Of a DNA stretch of 64,000 nucleotides, positions 38,399 through 52,290 are shown piece by piece (within the stretch, counting starts at the first letter, position 1; each line of letters opens with the position of its first letter). Origin of the DNA: Megalopta genalis (taxonomy: Eukaryota; Arthropoda; Insecta; Hymenoptera; Halictidae); NCBI RefSeq assembly GCF_051020955.1, contig NC_135016.1:32743131-32807130 (forward strand), read 5' to 3'. The notes beneath the pieces are model-generated. The model saw only the letters and a program-made list of their open reading frames with translations. It made no database searches and was not told the DNA's origin. The position numbers and the translations under genes were made by a program.

Positions 38399-41300
38399 GA
38401 TTTAGGTTCAAATACATGCGAATATAAGGTGATATAGCTTCAAATCCAGGCGATATAAATGATGTAGCTTCAAATCCAGGAGAAACAATCGAGTTAGATT
38501 CAAGTCCAAGCGTAACACATGATTTAGCTTAAAATCAATGCAAAGTAGAAGGCTTTGCTTCAAATCCATGCGAAACAAATGGTTTAGCTGCAAATACTTG
38601 TGATATTCATAATTTAGCTTCAACTGCATGCGAAACAAACGAGTGAGCTTCAAATCCATGCGAAACAATTGGTTTAGCTGCAAATACTTGTGCTATACAT
38701 GATTCAGCTTCAAATGCAGGCGAAACAAACGAGTTAGCTTCAAATCCATGCGAAACACAATATTTAGCTTCAAATCAATGCGATGTAGAAGGATCTGCTT
38801 CAAATCCATGCGACACATATGATTTAGCTTCAAATCAATGCGATGTAGAAGGCTTAGCTTCAAATCCATGCGGAACACAAGATTTAGCTTCAATTCCATG
38901 CGAAACAAATGATTTAGCTTCAAATCAATGCGAAGTAGAAGGCTTAGCTTCAAATCCATGCGGAACACAAGATTTAGCTTCAAATCAAAGCGATGTAGAA
39001 TGTTCAGCTTCAAATTCATGCGACACATATGATTTAGCTTCAAATACTTGTGATATAATTGATATAGCTTCAAAAGCAGGAGGAACAAAGGAGGTAGCTT
39101 CAATTCAATGCGAAACAAATGATTTAACGTCAAATCAATGGGAAGTAGAAGATTTACCTTCAAATCCATGCGAAACAAATGGTTTAGCTTCAAATACTTG
39201 TGGTATACATAATTTAGTTTCAATTGCATGCGATGCAAACGAGTTAACTTCAAATCGAAGCGAAAAATATGATTTAGCTTCAAATCAATGCGAAGTAGAA
39301 GATTTTGGTTCAAATACATGCGAAACAAATGGTTTTGCTTCAAATACTTGTGATATACATGATTTTGCTTCAGCTGCATGCGAAACAAACGATTTAGCTT
39401 CACACCCAAGGGAAACACATGATTTAATTTCAAATCAATGCGAAGTATATGGCTTAGCATCAAATGCATGCGACACAAATTATTTAGCTCCTTACACTTG
39501 CAATTTAAGTGATATTGCTTCAAATCCATGCGAAACAAATGGTTTAGCTTCAAATCCAAGCGAAACAAATGATTTAGCTTCAAATCAGTGCGAAGTAGAA
39601 GGCTTAGCTTCAAATCCATGCGAATCAAATGGTTTAGCTGCAAATACTTGTGATATTCATAATTTTGCTTCAATTGCATGCGAATCAAACGAGTTAGCTT
39701 CAAATCAATGCGAAGTGGGTGGTTTATCTTCAAATCAACGCGAAACAAGTGATTTAGCTTCAAATAGTTGTGATATACATGATTTAGCCTCAACTGCATG
39801 CGAAACAAACTAGTTAGCTTCAACTCAATGCGATGTAGAATGCTTAGCTCCAAATCCATCCGAATCAAATGGTTTAGCTTCAAATACTTGTGATGTATAT
39901 GATTTATTTTCAACTGCATGCGAAACAAACGCTTTATCTTCAAATCCAAGCGAAACACATTATTTAGTTTCAAATCAATGCGAAGTGTAAGGCTTAGCAT
40001 CTAATACATGATAAACAAATGGTTTAGCTTCAAATATTGTGACATACACGATTTTGCTTCAGCTGCATGCGAAACAAACGAGTTTAGCTCCAAATCCAAG
40101 CGAAACACATGATTTAGCTTCAAATCAATGCGAAATAGAAGGCTTAGCATCAAATTCATTCGACACAATTTATTTAGCTTCATATACTTGCGATATAAGT
40201 GATATAGCTTGCAATGCAGGCGAAACAAACGAGTGATCTTCAAATCCAAGCGTAACACATGATTTAACTTCAAATCAATGCGAAGTAGAAGATTTAGGTT
40301 CAAATACATGCGAATATAAGGTGATATAGCTTCAAATCCAGGCGATATAAATGATGTAGCTTCAAATCCAGGAGAAACAATGGAGTTAGATTCAAGTCCA
40401 AGCGTAACACATGATTTAGCTTAAAATCAATGCAAAGTAGAAGGCTTTGCTTCAAATCCATGCGACACAAATGGTTTAGCTTCAAAAACTTGTGATGTAC
40501 ATGATTCAGCTTCAACTGCATGTGAAACAAGCGTGTTACCATCAAATCCAAGCCACACACCTGATTTAGCTTCAAATTCATGCGAAGTAGAAGGTTTATC
40601 ATCAAATCCCTGCGAAACGAATGGTTTAGCTTCAAATACTTGTGATATACATGATTTAGCTTCAACTGAATAGGGAAACAAACGAGTTAGCTACAAATCC
40701 TAGAGAAACAAATGATTTAGCTTCTAATCAGTGCGAACTAGAAGGCATAGATTCAAATACATGTGAAACGAATGATTGAGCTTCAAATACTTGCAAATAT
40801 AAGTGATATAGCTACAAATGCAGACGAAACAAACGAGTAAGCTTACAATCCAAGCTAAACACATGATATAGCGTCAAATCATGCAGGCGAAACAATCGAG
40901 TTAGCTTCAAATCCATGCGAACAACATGATTTAGCTTAAAAAAATTCATGCGAAACACATGGTTTAGTTTAATATTCATTCGAAACACATGGTTTCGCTT
41001 AATATTCATGCGAAGCAAATGGTTCAGATTCAAATACTTGTGATATACGTGATTTAGCTTCAACTGCATGCGAAACAAACGAGTTAGATTAAAATCCAAG
41101 CGAATCACATGATTTATCTTCAAATTCATGCGAAGCACATGGCTTAGAGTCAAATCCATACGAAACAAATGGTTTAGCTTCAAATACTTGTGATATACAT
41201 GATTTAGCTTCAACTGCATGCGAAACAAACGAGTTAGCTTCAAAACCAAGCGAAACACATGATTTAGTTTCAAACCAATGCGAAGTAGATGGCTTAGCTT

Positions 41301-41480
41301 CAAATCCATGCGAAACAAATGACTTAACTTCTAATACTTGCGAGGCAAATGATATAGGATTCAAATGCATGCGAAACAAACGAGTTAGCTTCAAATTCAT
41401 GCGAAACACATGATTTAGCTTCAAATCAATGCGAAGTAGAAGGCTTAGCTTCAAATCCATGCGAACCCAATGGTTTAGCT
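38399..41480 (+). repeat. Mixed domain following the 2,134-bp array
   Basis: It includes monomers with CCAGGCGATATAAATGATG near 38,445 and 40,340, and a region of diverged pentamers at 38,700-40,000. 40,313-40,866 recurs at 43,743-44,300 (offset 3,434 over most of its length). Irregularities near 40,880 (CAAATCATGCAGGCG, +4) and 40,935 (CTTAAAAAAATTC, +2) break the phase. Confidence 0.75.
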
Positions 41481-44240
41481 TCAAATACTTACGAATATAA
41501 GTGTTATAGCTTCTAATGCAGGCGAAACAAATGAGTTAGCTTCAAATCCATGCGAACCACATGATTTAGCTACAAATCGTTGCGAAGTAGAAGGCTTGTC
41601 TTCGAAACCATGCGAAACAAATGGTATAGCTTCAAATACTTGTGATATACACGATATAGTTTCAAATGCAGGCGAAACAGACGAGTTAGCTTCAAAAACA
41701 TGCGAAACACATGATTCAGCTTCAAATCAATGCGAGGTAGAAGGCTTAGCTTCAAATACATGAGAAACAAATGATTTATCTTCAGATAATTGCGATATAA
41801 GTTATATAGCTTCAAATGCAGGCGAATCAATCGAGTTAGCTTCAAATTCAAGCGACGTAGAAGGCTTAGCTTCAAATCCATGCGAAACGTATAGTTTAGC
41901 TTCAAATACTTGTTTTATACATGATTTAGCTTCAACTGCATGCGAAACAAACGAGTTAGCTTCAAATCCAAGTGAAACAGATGATTTATTATCAAATTCA
42001 GGCGAAACACATGGTTTAGCATAATATTCATGCGAAACAAATTGTTTAGATTCAGATACTTGTGATAAACATGATTTAGCATCAACTGCATGCGAAACAA
42101 ACGAGTTAGCTTCAAATCCATGCGTACCACATGATTTAGCTTGAAATCATTGCGAAGTAGAAGGCTTGTCTTCGGAACCATGCGAAACAAATGGTTTAGC
42201 TTCATATACTTGTGATATACATGATTTAGTTTCAACTGCATGCGAAACTATCGAGTTAGCTTCAAATCAATGCGAAGTAGATGGCTTATCTTCAAATCCA
42301 TGCGAAACAAGTGGTTTAGCTTCAAATACTTGTGATAAACATGATTGAGCTTCAACTGCATGCGAAACAAACGAGTTAGTTTCAAACCCATTCGAAACAC
42401 ATGATTTAGCTTCAAATCAATGCGAAGTAGAAGGCTTAGCTTCAAATCCATGCGAATCAAATGGTTTAGCTTCAAATACTTCTGATATACATGATTTAGC
42501 TTCAATTGCGTGATAAACAAACGAGTTAGCTTCAACTACAAGCGAAACACATGATTCAGGTTTCAAATCAATGCAATATTGAAGGCATGGCTTCAAATCC
42601 ATGTCAATCTAACGGTTTATCTTCAAATACTTGTGATATACATGATTTAGATTGAACTGCATGCGAAACAAACGAGTTAGCTTCAAATCAATGCGAAGTG
42701 GGAGGATTATCTTCAAATACATGAGAAACAAATGGTTTAGCGACAAATACTTGTGATATACATGATTTAGCTTCAACTGCATGCGAATCAAACGAGTTAG
42801 CTTCAAGTCCATGCGAAACACGTGATTCAGTGTCATATCAATGCGAAGTAGAAGTCTTAGCTTCAAATCCACACGAAACAAATGAGTTACCTTCAAATAC
42901 TTGCGGTTAAATGAAATAGCTTCAAATGCAGACGAAACAAACGAGTTAGCTTCAAATCCAAGAGAAACACATGATTTAGCATCAAATTCAGGCGAAACAC
43001 ATGGTTTAGCATAATATTCATGCGAAACAGATGGTTTAGATTCAGATACATGTGATAAACATGATTTAGCTTCAACTGCATGCGAAACAAACGAGTAAGC
43101 TTAAAATCAATGCGAAGTGGGAGGTTTATCTTCAAATCAATGCGAAACAAGTGATTTAGCTTCAAATAGTTGTGATATACATGATTTAGCTTCAACTGCA
43201 TGCGAAACAAACTAGTTAGCTTCAACTCAATGCGAAGTAGAATGCTTAGCTTCAAATCCATGCCAATCAAATGGTTTAGCTTCAAATACTTATGATATTC
43301 ATGATTTAGCTTCACTTGCGTGAGAAACAAACGAGTTAGCTTCAACTTCAAGCGATACACATGATTCAGATTTCAAATCAATGCGATATTGAAGGCATAG
43401 CTTCAAATCCATGTCAATCGAAAGGTTTATCTTCAAATACTTGTGATATACATGATTTAGCTTCAGCTGCATGCGAAACAAACGAGTTTAGCTTCAAATC
43501 CAAGCGAAACACATGATTTAGCTTCAAATCAATGCGAAATAGAAGGCTTAGCATCAAATTCATGCGACACAAATTATTTAGCTTCATATACTTGCGATAT
43601 AAGTGATATAGCTTCCAATGCAGGCGAAACAAACGAGTGATCTTCAAATCCAAGCGTAACACATGATTTAACTTCAAATCAATGCGAAGTAGAAGATTTA
43701 GGTTCAAATACATGCGAAACAAATGGTTTAGCTTCAAATACTTGCGAATATACGGTGATATAGCTTCAAATGCAGGCGATATAAATGATGAAGCTTCAAA
43801 TCCAGGAGAAACAATCGAGTTAGATTCAAGTCCAACCGTAACACATGATTTAGCTTAAAATCAATGCAAAGTAGAAGGCTTTGCTTCAAATCCATGCGAC
43901 ACAAATGGTTTAGCTTCAAATACTTGTGATGTACATGATTCAGCTTCAACTGCATGTGAAACAAGCGTGTTACCATCAAATCCAAGCCACACACCTGATT
44001 TGGCTTCAAATTCATGCGAAGTAGAAGGTTTATCTTCAAATCCATGCGAAACGAATGGTTTAGCTTCAAATACTTGTGATATACATGATTTAGCTTCAAC
44101 TGAATAGGGAAACAAACGAGTTAGCTACAAATCCTAGAGAAACAAATGATTTAGCTTCTAATCAGTGCGAACTAGAAGGCATAGATTCAAATACATGTGA
44201 AACGAATGATTGAGCTTCAAATACTTGCAAATATAAGTGA
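41480..44240 (+). repeat. Mosaic of dispersed duplicated blocks
   Basis: Successive pieces match different parts of the array: about 41,480-41,930 with 34,710-35,160 (offset 6,770); 42,707-42,925 with 32,114-32,330 (offset 10,593); 42,960-43,480 with 33,940-34,460 (offset 9,023); 43,743-44,240 with 40,313-40,806. The 1-bp and partial-monomer lesions travel with each piece, supporting real copying and not chance similarity. Confidence 0.82.
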
Positions 44241-44580
44241 TATAGCTACAAATGCAGGCGAAACAAACGAGTAAGCTTACAATCCAAGCTAAACACATGA
44301 TTTAACTTCAAATCAATGCGAAGTAGAAGATTTACCATCAAATACATGCGAAACAAATGGTTTAGCTTATTATTCATACGAAACAGGTGGTTAAGATTCA
44401 GATAATTGTGATAAACTTGATTTAGCTTCAACCGCACGCGAAACAAACGAGTTAGCTTCAAATCCAAGCGAAACACATGATTTAGCTTCAAATCAATGCG
44501 AAGAAGAAGGCTTAGCATGAAATCCATGCAACACAAATTATTTAGCATCTTATACTTGCGATATAAGTGATATAGCTTCA

Positions 44581-47500
44581 AATGCAGGCGAAACAAACGA
44601 GTGAGCTTTAAATCCAAGCGTAACACATGATTTAACTTCAAATCAATGCGAAGTAGAAGATTTACCATCAAATACATGCGAAACAAATGGTTTAGCTTAT
44701 TATTCATGCGAAACTGATGGTTAAGATTCAGATAATTGTGATAAACTTGATTTAGCTTCAACTGCATGCGAAACAAACGAGTTAGCTTCAAATCCAAGCG
44801 AAACACATGACTTACCTTCAAATCAATGCGAAATAGAAGGCTTAGCATCAAATCCATGCGACACAAATTATTTAGCTACATATACTTGCGATATAAGTGA
44901 TATAGCTTCAAATGCAGGCGAAACAAGCGAGTGAGCTTTAAATCCAAGGGTAACACATGATTTAACTTCAAATCAATGGGAAGTAGAAGATTTACCTTCA
45001 AATCCATGCGAAACAAATGGTTTAGCTTCAAAAACTTGTGATAAACATGATTTAGCTTCAACTGCATGCGAAACAAACGAGTTGGCTTCAAATCCAAGCG
45101 AAACACATGATTGAGCTTCAAATAAATGCGAAATAGAAGGCTTAGCATCAAATCCATGCAACACAAATTATTTAGCTTCTTATACTTGCCATATAAGTGA
45201 TCCAGCTTCAAATGCAGGCGAAACAAACGAGTGAGCTTTAAATCCAAGCGTAACACATGATTTAACTTCAAATCAATGGGAAGTAGAAGATTTACCTTCA
45301 AATCCATGCGAAACAAATGGTTTAGCTTCAAATACTTGTGATATACATGATTTAGCTATAACTGGCTGTGAAACAAACGAGTTGGCTTGAAATCCAAGCG
45401 AAACACATGATTTAACTTCAAATCAATGCGAAGAAGAAGGCTTAGCATCAAATCCATGCGACACAAATTATTTAGCTAAATATACTTGCGATATAAGTGA
45501 TATAGCTTCAAATGCATGCGAAACAAAGGAGTTAGCTTCAAATCCAAGCGAAACACATGACTTACCTTCAAATCAATGCGAAATAGAAGGCTTAGCATCA
45601 AATCCATGCGACACAAATTATTTAGCTACATATACTTGCGATATAAGTGATATAGCTTCAAATGCAGGCGAAACAAGCGAGTGAGCTTTAAATCCAAGCG
45701 TAACACATGATTTAACTTCAAATCAATGCGAAGTAGAAGATTTACCTTCAAATACATGCGAAACAAATGGTTTAGCTTAATATTCATGCGAAACAGATGG
45801 TTAAGATTCAGATAATTGTGATAAACTTGATTTAGCTTCAACTGCATGCGAAACAAACGAGTTAGCTTCAAATCCAAGCGAAACACATGACTTACCTTCA
45901 AATCAATGCGAAATAGAAGGCTTAGCATCAAATCCATGCGACACAAATTATTTAGCTACATATACTTGCGATATAAGTGATATAGCTTCAAATGCAGGCG
46001 AAACAAGCGAGTGAGCTTTAAATCCAAGGGTAACACATGATTTAACTTCAAATCAATGGGAAGTAGAAGATTTACCTTCAAATCCATGCGAAACAAATGG
46101 TTTAGCTTCAAAAACTTGTGATAAACATGATTTAGCTTCAACTGCATGCGAAACAAACGAGTTGGCTTCAAATCCAAGCGAAACACATGATTGAGCTTCA
46201 AATAAATGCGAAATAGAAGGCTTAGCATCAAATCCATGCAACACAAATTATTTAGCTTCTTATACTTGCCATATAAGTGATCCAGCTTCAAATGCAGGCG
46301 AAACAAACGAGTGAGCTTTAAATCCAAGCGTAACACATGATTTAACTTCAAATCAATGGGAAGTAGAAGATTTACCTTCAAATCCATGCGAAACAAATGG
46401 TTTAGCTTCAAATACTTGTGATATACATGATTTAGCTATAACTGGCTGTGAAACAAACGAGTTGGCTTGAAATCCAAGCGAAACACATGATTTAACTTCA
46501 AATCAATGCGAAGAAGAAGGCTTAGCATCAAATCCATGCGACACAAATTATTTAGCTAAATATACTTGCGATATAAGTGATATAGCTTCAAATGCATGCG
46601 AAACAAAGGAGTTAGCTTCAAATCCAAGCGAAACACATGACTTACCTTCAAATCAATGCGAAATAGAAGGCTTAGCATCAAATCCATGCGACACAAATTA
46701 TTTAGCTACATATACTTGCGATATAAGTGATATAGCTTCAAATGCAGGCGAAACAAGCGAGTGAGCTTTAAATCCAAGCGTAACACATGATTTAACTTCA
46801 AATCAATGCGAAGTAGAAGATTTACCTTCAAATACATGCGAAACAAATGGTTTAGCTTAATATTCATGCGAAACAGATGGTTAAGATTCAGATAATTGTG
46901 ATAAACTTGATTTAGCTTCAACTGCATGCGAAACAAACGAGTTAGCTTCAAATCCAAGCGAAACACATGACTTACCTTCAAATCAATGCGAAATAGAAGG
47001 CTTAGCATCAAATCCATGCGACACAAATTATTTAGCTACATATACTTGCGATATAAGTGATATAGCTTCAAATGCAGGCGAAACAAGCGAGTGAGCTTTA
47101 AATCCAAGGGTAACACATGATTTAACTTCAAATCAATGGGAAGTAGAAGATTAACCTTCAAATCCATGCGAAACAAATGGTTTAGCTTCAAAAACTTGTG
47201 ATATACATGATTTAGCTTCAACTGCATGCGAAACAAACGAGTTGGCTTCAAATCCAAGCGAAACACATGATTGAGCTTCAAATAAATGCGAAATAGAAGG
47301 CTTAGCATCAAATCCATGCAACACAAATTATTTAGCTTCTTATACTTGCCATATAAGTGATCCAGCTTCAAATGCAGGCGAAACAAACGAGTGAGCTTTA
47401 AATCCAAGCGTAACACATGATTTAACTTCAAATCAATGGGAAGTAGAAGATTTACCTTCAAATCCATGCGAAACAAATGGTTTAGCTTCAAATACTTGTG

Positions 47501-47700
47501 ATATACATGATTTAGCTACAACTGGCTGTGAAACAAACGAGTTGGCTTGAAATCCAAGCGAAACACATGATTTAACTTCAAATAAATGCGAAGAAGAAGG
47601 CTTAGCATCAAATCCATGCGACACAAATTATTTAGCTAAATATACTTGCGATATAAGTGATATAGCTTCAAATGCATGCGAAACAAACGAGTTAGCTTCA
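44581..47700 (+). repeat. 1,080-bp HOR (36-mer), three tandem copies
   Basis: Copies are 44,581-45,660, 45,661-46,740 and 46,741 to about 47,700. Copies 2 and 3 are almost identical; the third has GATTAACC in place of GATTTACC near 47,151, and GATATACATG replacing GATAAACATG near 47,200. Copy 1 differs more at its start (TTTAGCTTATTATTC). The last copy ends early, passing into the 450-bp repeat. Confidence 0.92.
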
Positions 47701-48360
47701 AATCCAAGCGAAACACATGATTTAGCTTCAAATCAATGCGAAATAGAAGGCTTAGCATCAAATCCATGCGACACATATTATTTGGCTTCATATACATGCG
47801 ATATAAGTGATATAGCTTCAAATGCAGGCGAAACAAACGAGTGAGCTTTAAATCCAAGCGTAACACATGATTTAACTTAAAATCAATGCGAAGTAGAAGA
47901 TTTACCTTCAAATCCATGCGAAACAAATGGTTTAGCTTCAAATACTTGTGATATACATGATTTAGCTACAACTGGCTGTGAAACAAACGAGTTGGCTTCA
48001 AATCCAAGCGAAACACATGATTTAACTTCAAATCAATGCGAAGAAGAAGGCTTAGCATCAAATCCATGCGACACAAATTATTTAGCTAAATATACTTGCG
48101 ATATAAGTGATATAGCTTCAAATGCATGCGAAACAAACGAGTTAGCTTCAAATCCAAGCGAAACACATGATTTAGCTTCAAATCAATGCGAAATAGGAGG
48201 CTTAGTATCAAATCCATGCGACACATATTATTTGGCTTCATATACATGCGATATAAGTGATATAGCTTCAAATGCAGGCGAAACAAACGAGTGAGCTTTA
48301 CATCCAAGCGTAACACATCATTTAACTTCAAATCAATGCGAAGTAGAAGATTTACCTTCA
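47461..48360 (+). repeat. 450-bp tandem duplication (15-mer)
   Basis: 47,461-47,910 and 47,911-48,360 align at offset 450, sharing ACTGGCTGTGAAAC, TTTAGCTAAATATAC and CACATATTATTTGGC. Differences are single bases, for example GTTGGCTTGA against GTTGGCTTCA. Confidence 0.9.
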
Positions 48361-51300
48361 AATACATGCGAAACAAATGGTTTAGCTTAATAATCGTGCG
48401 AAGCAGATGGTTAAGATTCAGATAATTGTGATAAACTTGAATTAGCTTCAACTGCATGCGAAACAAACCAGTTAGCTTCAAATCCAAGCGAAACACATGA
48501 TTTAGCTTCAAATCAATGCGAAATAGAAGGCTTAGCATCAAATCCATGCGACACAAATTATTTAGCTACATATACTTGCGATATAAGTGATATAGCTTCA
48601 AATGCAGGCGAAACAAGCGAGTGAGCTTTAAATCCAAGGGTAACACATGATTTAACTTCAAATCAATGGGAAGTAGAAGATTTACCTTCAAATCCATGCG
48701 AAACAAATGGTTTAGCTTCAAATACTTGTGATATACATGATTTAGCTTCAAATGCATGCGAAACAAACGAGTTAGCATCAAATCCAAGCGAAACACATGA
48801 TTTAGCTTCAAATCAATGCGAAGAATAAGGCTTAGCATCAAATCCATGCAACACAAATTATTTAGCTTCTTATACATGCGATATAAGTGATATAGCTTCA
48901 AATGCAGGCGAAACACATTATTTAGCTTCAAATCAATGCGAAATAGAAGGCTTAGCATCAAATCCATGCGACACATGTTATTTAGCTTCGTATACATGCG
49001 ATATAAGTGATATAGCTTCAAATGCAGGCGAAACAAACGAGTGAGCTTTAAATCCAAGCGTAACACATGATTTAACTTCAAATCAATGCGAAGTAGAAGA
49101 TTTACCTTCAAATACATGCGAAACAAATGGTTTAGATTAATAATCGTGCGAAACATATGGTTAAGTTTCAGATAATTGTGATAAACTTGAATAAGCTTCA
49201 ACTGCGTGCGAAACAAACGAGTTAGCTTCAAATCCATGAGAAACACATGGTTTAGCTTCATATTCTTGCGAAACATATGGTTTGGATTCAGATACTTGTG
49301 ATAAACATGATTCAGCTTCAACTGCATGCGAATCAAACGAGTTAGCTTCAAATCCATGCGAAAGGCATGATTTAGCGTCAAATCAATGCGAAGTGGAAGG
49401 GTTAGATTCAAATCCATGCGAAACAAATGGTTTAGCTTCAAATACTTGTGAATATAAGTGATATCGCTTCAAAAGCAGGCGACACAAACGAGTTAGCTTC
49501 AAGTCCGTGCGAAACAAACCAGTTAGCTTCAAATCCATGCGAAAAACATGATTTAGCTTCTAACCAATGCGAAACAGATGATTTAGCTTCAAATCAATGC
49601 GAAATAGGAGGATGATTTTCGAATCGATTCGAAACAAATGGTTTAGGTTCAAATACTTGAGATATACATGATTTAGATTCAACTGCTTGCGAAACAAACG
49701 AGCTAGCTTTAAATCCATGCGAAACACATGGTTTAGCTTAAAATCAATACGAAGTATAAGGCTTATCTTCGAATCCATTCGAAACAAATGTTTCAGCTTC
49801 AAATATTTGTGATATACATGATTTAGCTTCAAATGCAGGCGAAACAAACGAGTTAGCTTCAAATCCAAGCGATAAAAACATAATGTAGCTTCAAATCAAT
49901 GCGAAACAAATGGTTTAGCTTTAAATACATGTGATATACTTGATTTAGCTTCAACTGCATGCCAAACAAATCAGTTAGCTTCAAATCCAAGCGAAACATA
50001 TGATTCAGCTTCAAAACAATGCGAAGTAGAAGCCTTAGCTTCAAATCCATGCGAAACAAATGGTTTAGCTACAGATACTTCAGAATATATGTTATATAGC
50101 TTCAAATGCAGGCGAAACGAACGAGTTAGCCTCAATTCCATGCGAAAAACATGATTAAGCTTCAAGTCAATGAGAAGTAGTAGGCTTAGCTTCAAATCCA
50201 TGCGACACAAACGATTTAGCCTCAAATACTGGCGATATATGTGATATAGCTTCAAATGCATTCGAAACAAACGAGTTAGCTTCAAATCCAATCGAAACAC
50301 ATGATTTAGATTCAAATAAGTGCGAAGTAGAAGGCTTAGCTTCAAAATCATACGAAACAAATGATTTAGCTTCAATTACTTGCGGTTTAAATGAAATAGC
50401 TTCAAATGCAGGCGAAACAAACGAGATAGCTTCAATGCCATGCGAAAAACCTGATTCTGCTTCAAGTCAATGAGAAGTAGTAGGCTTAGCTTCAAATCCA
50501 TACGAAACGAATGATTTATCTTCAAATACATGCGAATATAAGTGATATAGCTTCAAATACAGTCGAAACAATCGAGTTAGCTTCAAATCCATGAGAAACA
50601 CATGGTTTAGCTTCATATTCTTGCGAAACAGATGGTTTGGATTCAGATACTTGTGATAAACATGATTTAGCTTCAAATAAATGCGAACTGAAAGGCTTAG
50701 CTTCAAATCAATGCGAAACAAATGGTTTAGCTTTAAATACATGTGGTATACTTGATTTAGCTTCAACTGCATGCCAAACAATCGAGTCAGCTTCAAATCC
50801 AAGCGAAGCACATGAGTTATATTCAAATCAATGCGAAGTAGAAGGCATAGTTTCAAATCCAAGCGTAACAAATGGTTTAGCTTCAAATACTTGTGATATA
50901 CATGATTTATCTTCAACTGCATGCGAAACAAACGAGTAAGCTTCAAATCCATGCGAAACACATGATTTATCTTTAAATCCATGCGAAACACATGATTCAG
51001 CTTCAAATCCATGCGAAACAAATGGTTTAGCATCAAATACTTGATTATACATGTTTTAGCTTCAACTGCATGCAAAACAAATGAGTTAGCTTCAAGTCCA
51101 AGCGAAACAGATGATTTAGTTTCAAATCAATGCGAAATAGAAGATATAGCTTCAAATCCATGCGAAACGATTGTATGAACTTCAAATTCTTGCTAATATA
51201 AGTGATATAGCAACAAATGAACGCGGTACAAACGAGTTAGCTTCAAGTCCGTGCGATACATATGATTTAGCTTCAATCCAATGCGAAGCAGAAGGTTTAG

Positions 51301-51510
51301 CTTCAAATCCATGCCAAACACATGATTTAGCTTCAAATCCATCGGATGTAGAAGGTTTAGCTTCAAATCCATGCGAAACACATTATTTAGCTGCAAATCA
51401 GTGCGAAGTAGAAGGCTCGGGTTCAAATCCATGCGATTGAAATGGTTCATCTTCAAATACTTGTGAAAGACATGATTTAGCTTCAACTGCATGCGAAACA
51501 AACGAGTTAG

Positions 51511-51810
51511 CTTCAAATCCATGCGATACACATGATTTAGCTTCAAATCAATACGAAGTAGAAGGCTTAGCTTCAAATTCATGCGAAACAAATGGTTTTG
51601 CTTCAAATACTTATGATATATATGATTTAGATTCAACTGCATGCGAAACAAACGAGTTAGCTTCAAATCCATGCGATACACATGATTTAGCTTCAAATCA
51701 ATACGAAGTAGAAGGCTTAGCTTCAAATTCATGCGAAACAAATGGTTTTGCTTCAAATACTTATGATATATATGATTTAGATTCAACTGCATGCGAAACA
51801 AACGAGTTAG
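51511..51810 (+). repeat. Perfect 150-bp tandem duplication
   Basis: 51,511-51,660 and 51,661-51,810 are identical over all five monomers, including private variants ATACGAAGTAGAAGG, AATGGTTTTGC and TTATGATATATATG. Identity in a region of otherwise diverged monomers indicates a recent event. Confidence 0.93.
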
Positions 51811-52290
51811 ATACAAATCCATGCGATACACACGATTTAGCTTCGAATTCATGCGAAACACATGGTTTAGCTTCATATTCATGCGAAACACATGGTTTAT
51901 ATTCAGATACTTTTGGTAACATGATTTAGCTTCAACTCCATGAGAATCAAACGAGTAAGCTTCAAATCAATGCGAAACACATGATTCAGCGTCAAATTCA
52001 TGCGAAATACATGGTTTAGCTTCATATTCTTGCAAATCAGATGGTTTAGATTTAGATCCTTGTGATAAACATGATTTAGCTTCAACTGCATGCGAAACAA
52101 TCGAGTTAGCTTCAAATCCATGCGAAACACATGATTTAGCTTCGAATCAAAGCGAAGAAGAAGGTCTATCTCGAAATCCATGAAAAACAAATGGTTTAGC
52201 TTCAAATACTTGTGATATACATGATTTAGCTTCAACTGCATGCGAAACAAACGAGTTAGCTTCAAATCCACGCGAAGCACATGATTTAGC

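Larger units (their letters stand above)
44246..49450 (+). repeat. Phase-locked decamer domain (5.2 kb, no net indel)
   Basis: The TTTAGCTTC block keeps one register from about 44,246 to the CGAATATAAGTG insertion near 49,450, about 173 monomers. The underlying order is the 300-bp decamer, with a side branch of GATAATTGTGATAAACTTG monomers. It contains the 1,080-bp and 450-bp repeats. Confidence 0.85.

Noticed and set aside
40860..41000. Possible insertion breakpoint near 40,880-40,940
   Set aside because: Phase shifts of +4 and +2 occur at CAAATCATGCAGGCG and CTTAAAAAAATTC, but both are explained by small insertions within monomers; no foreign sequence is present.
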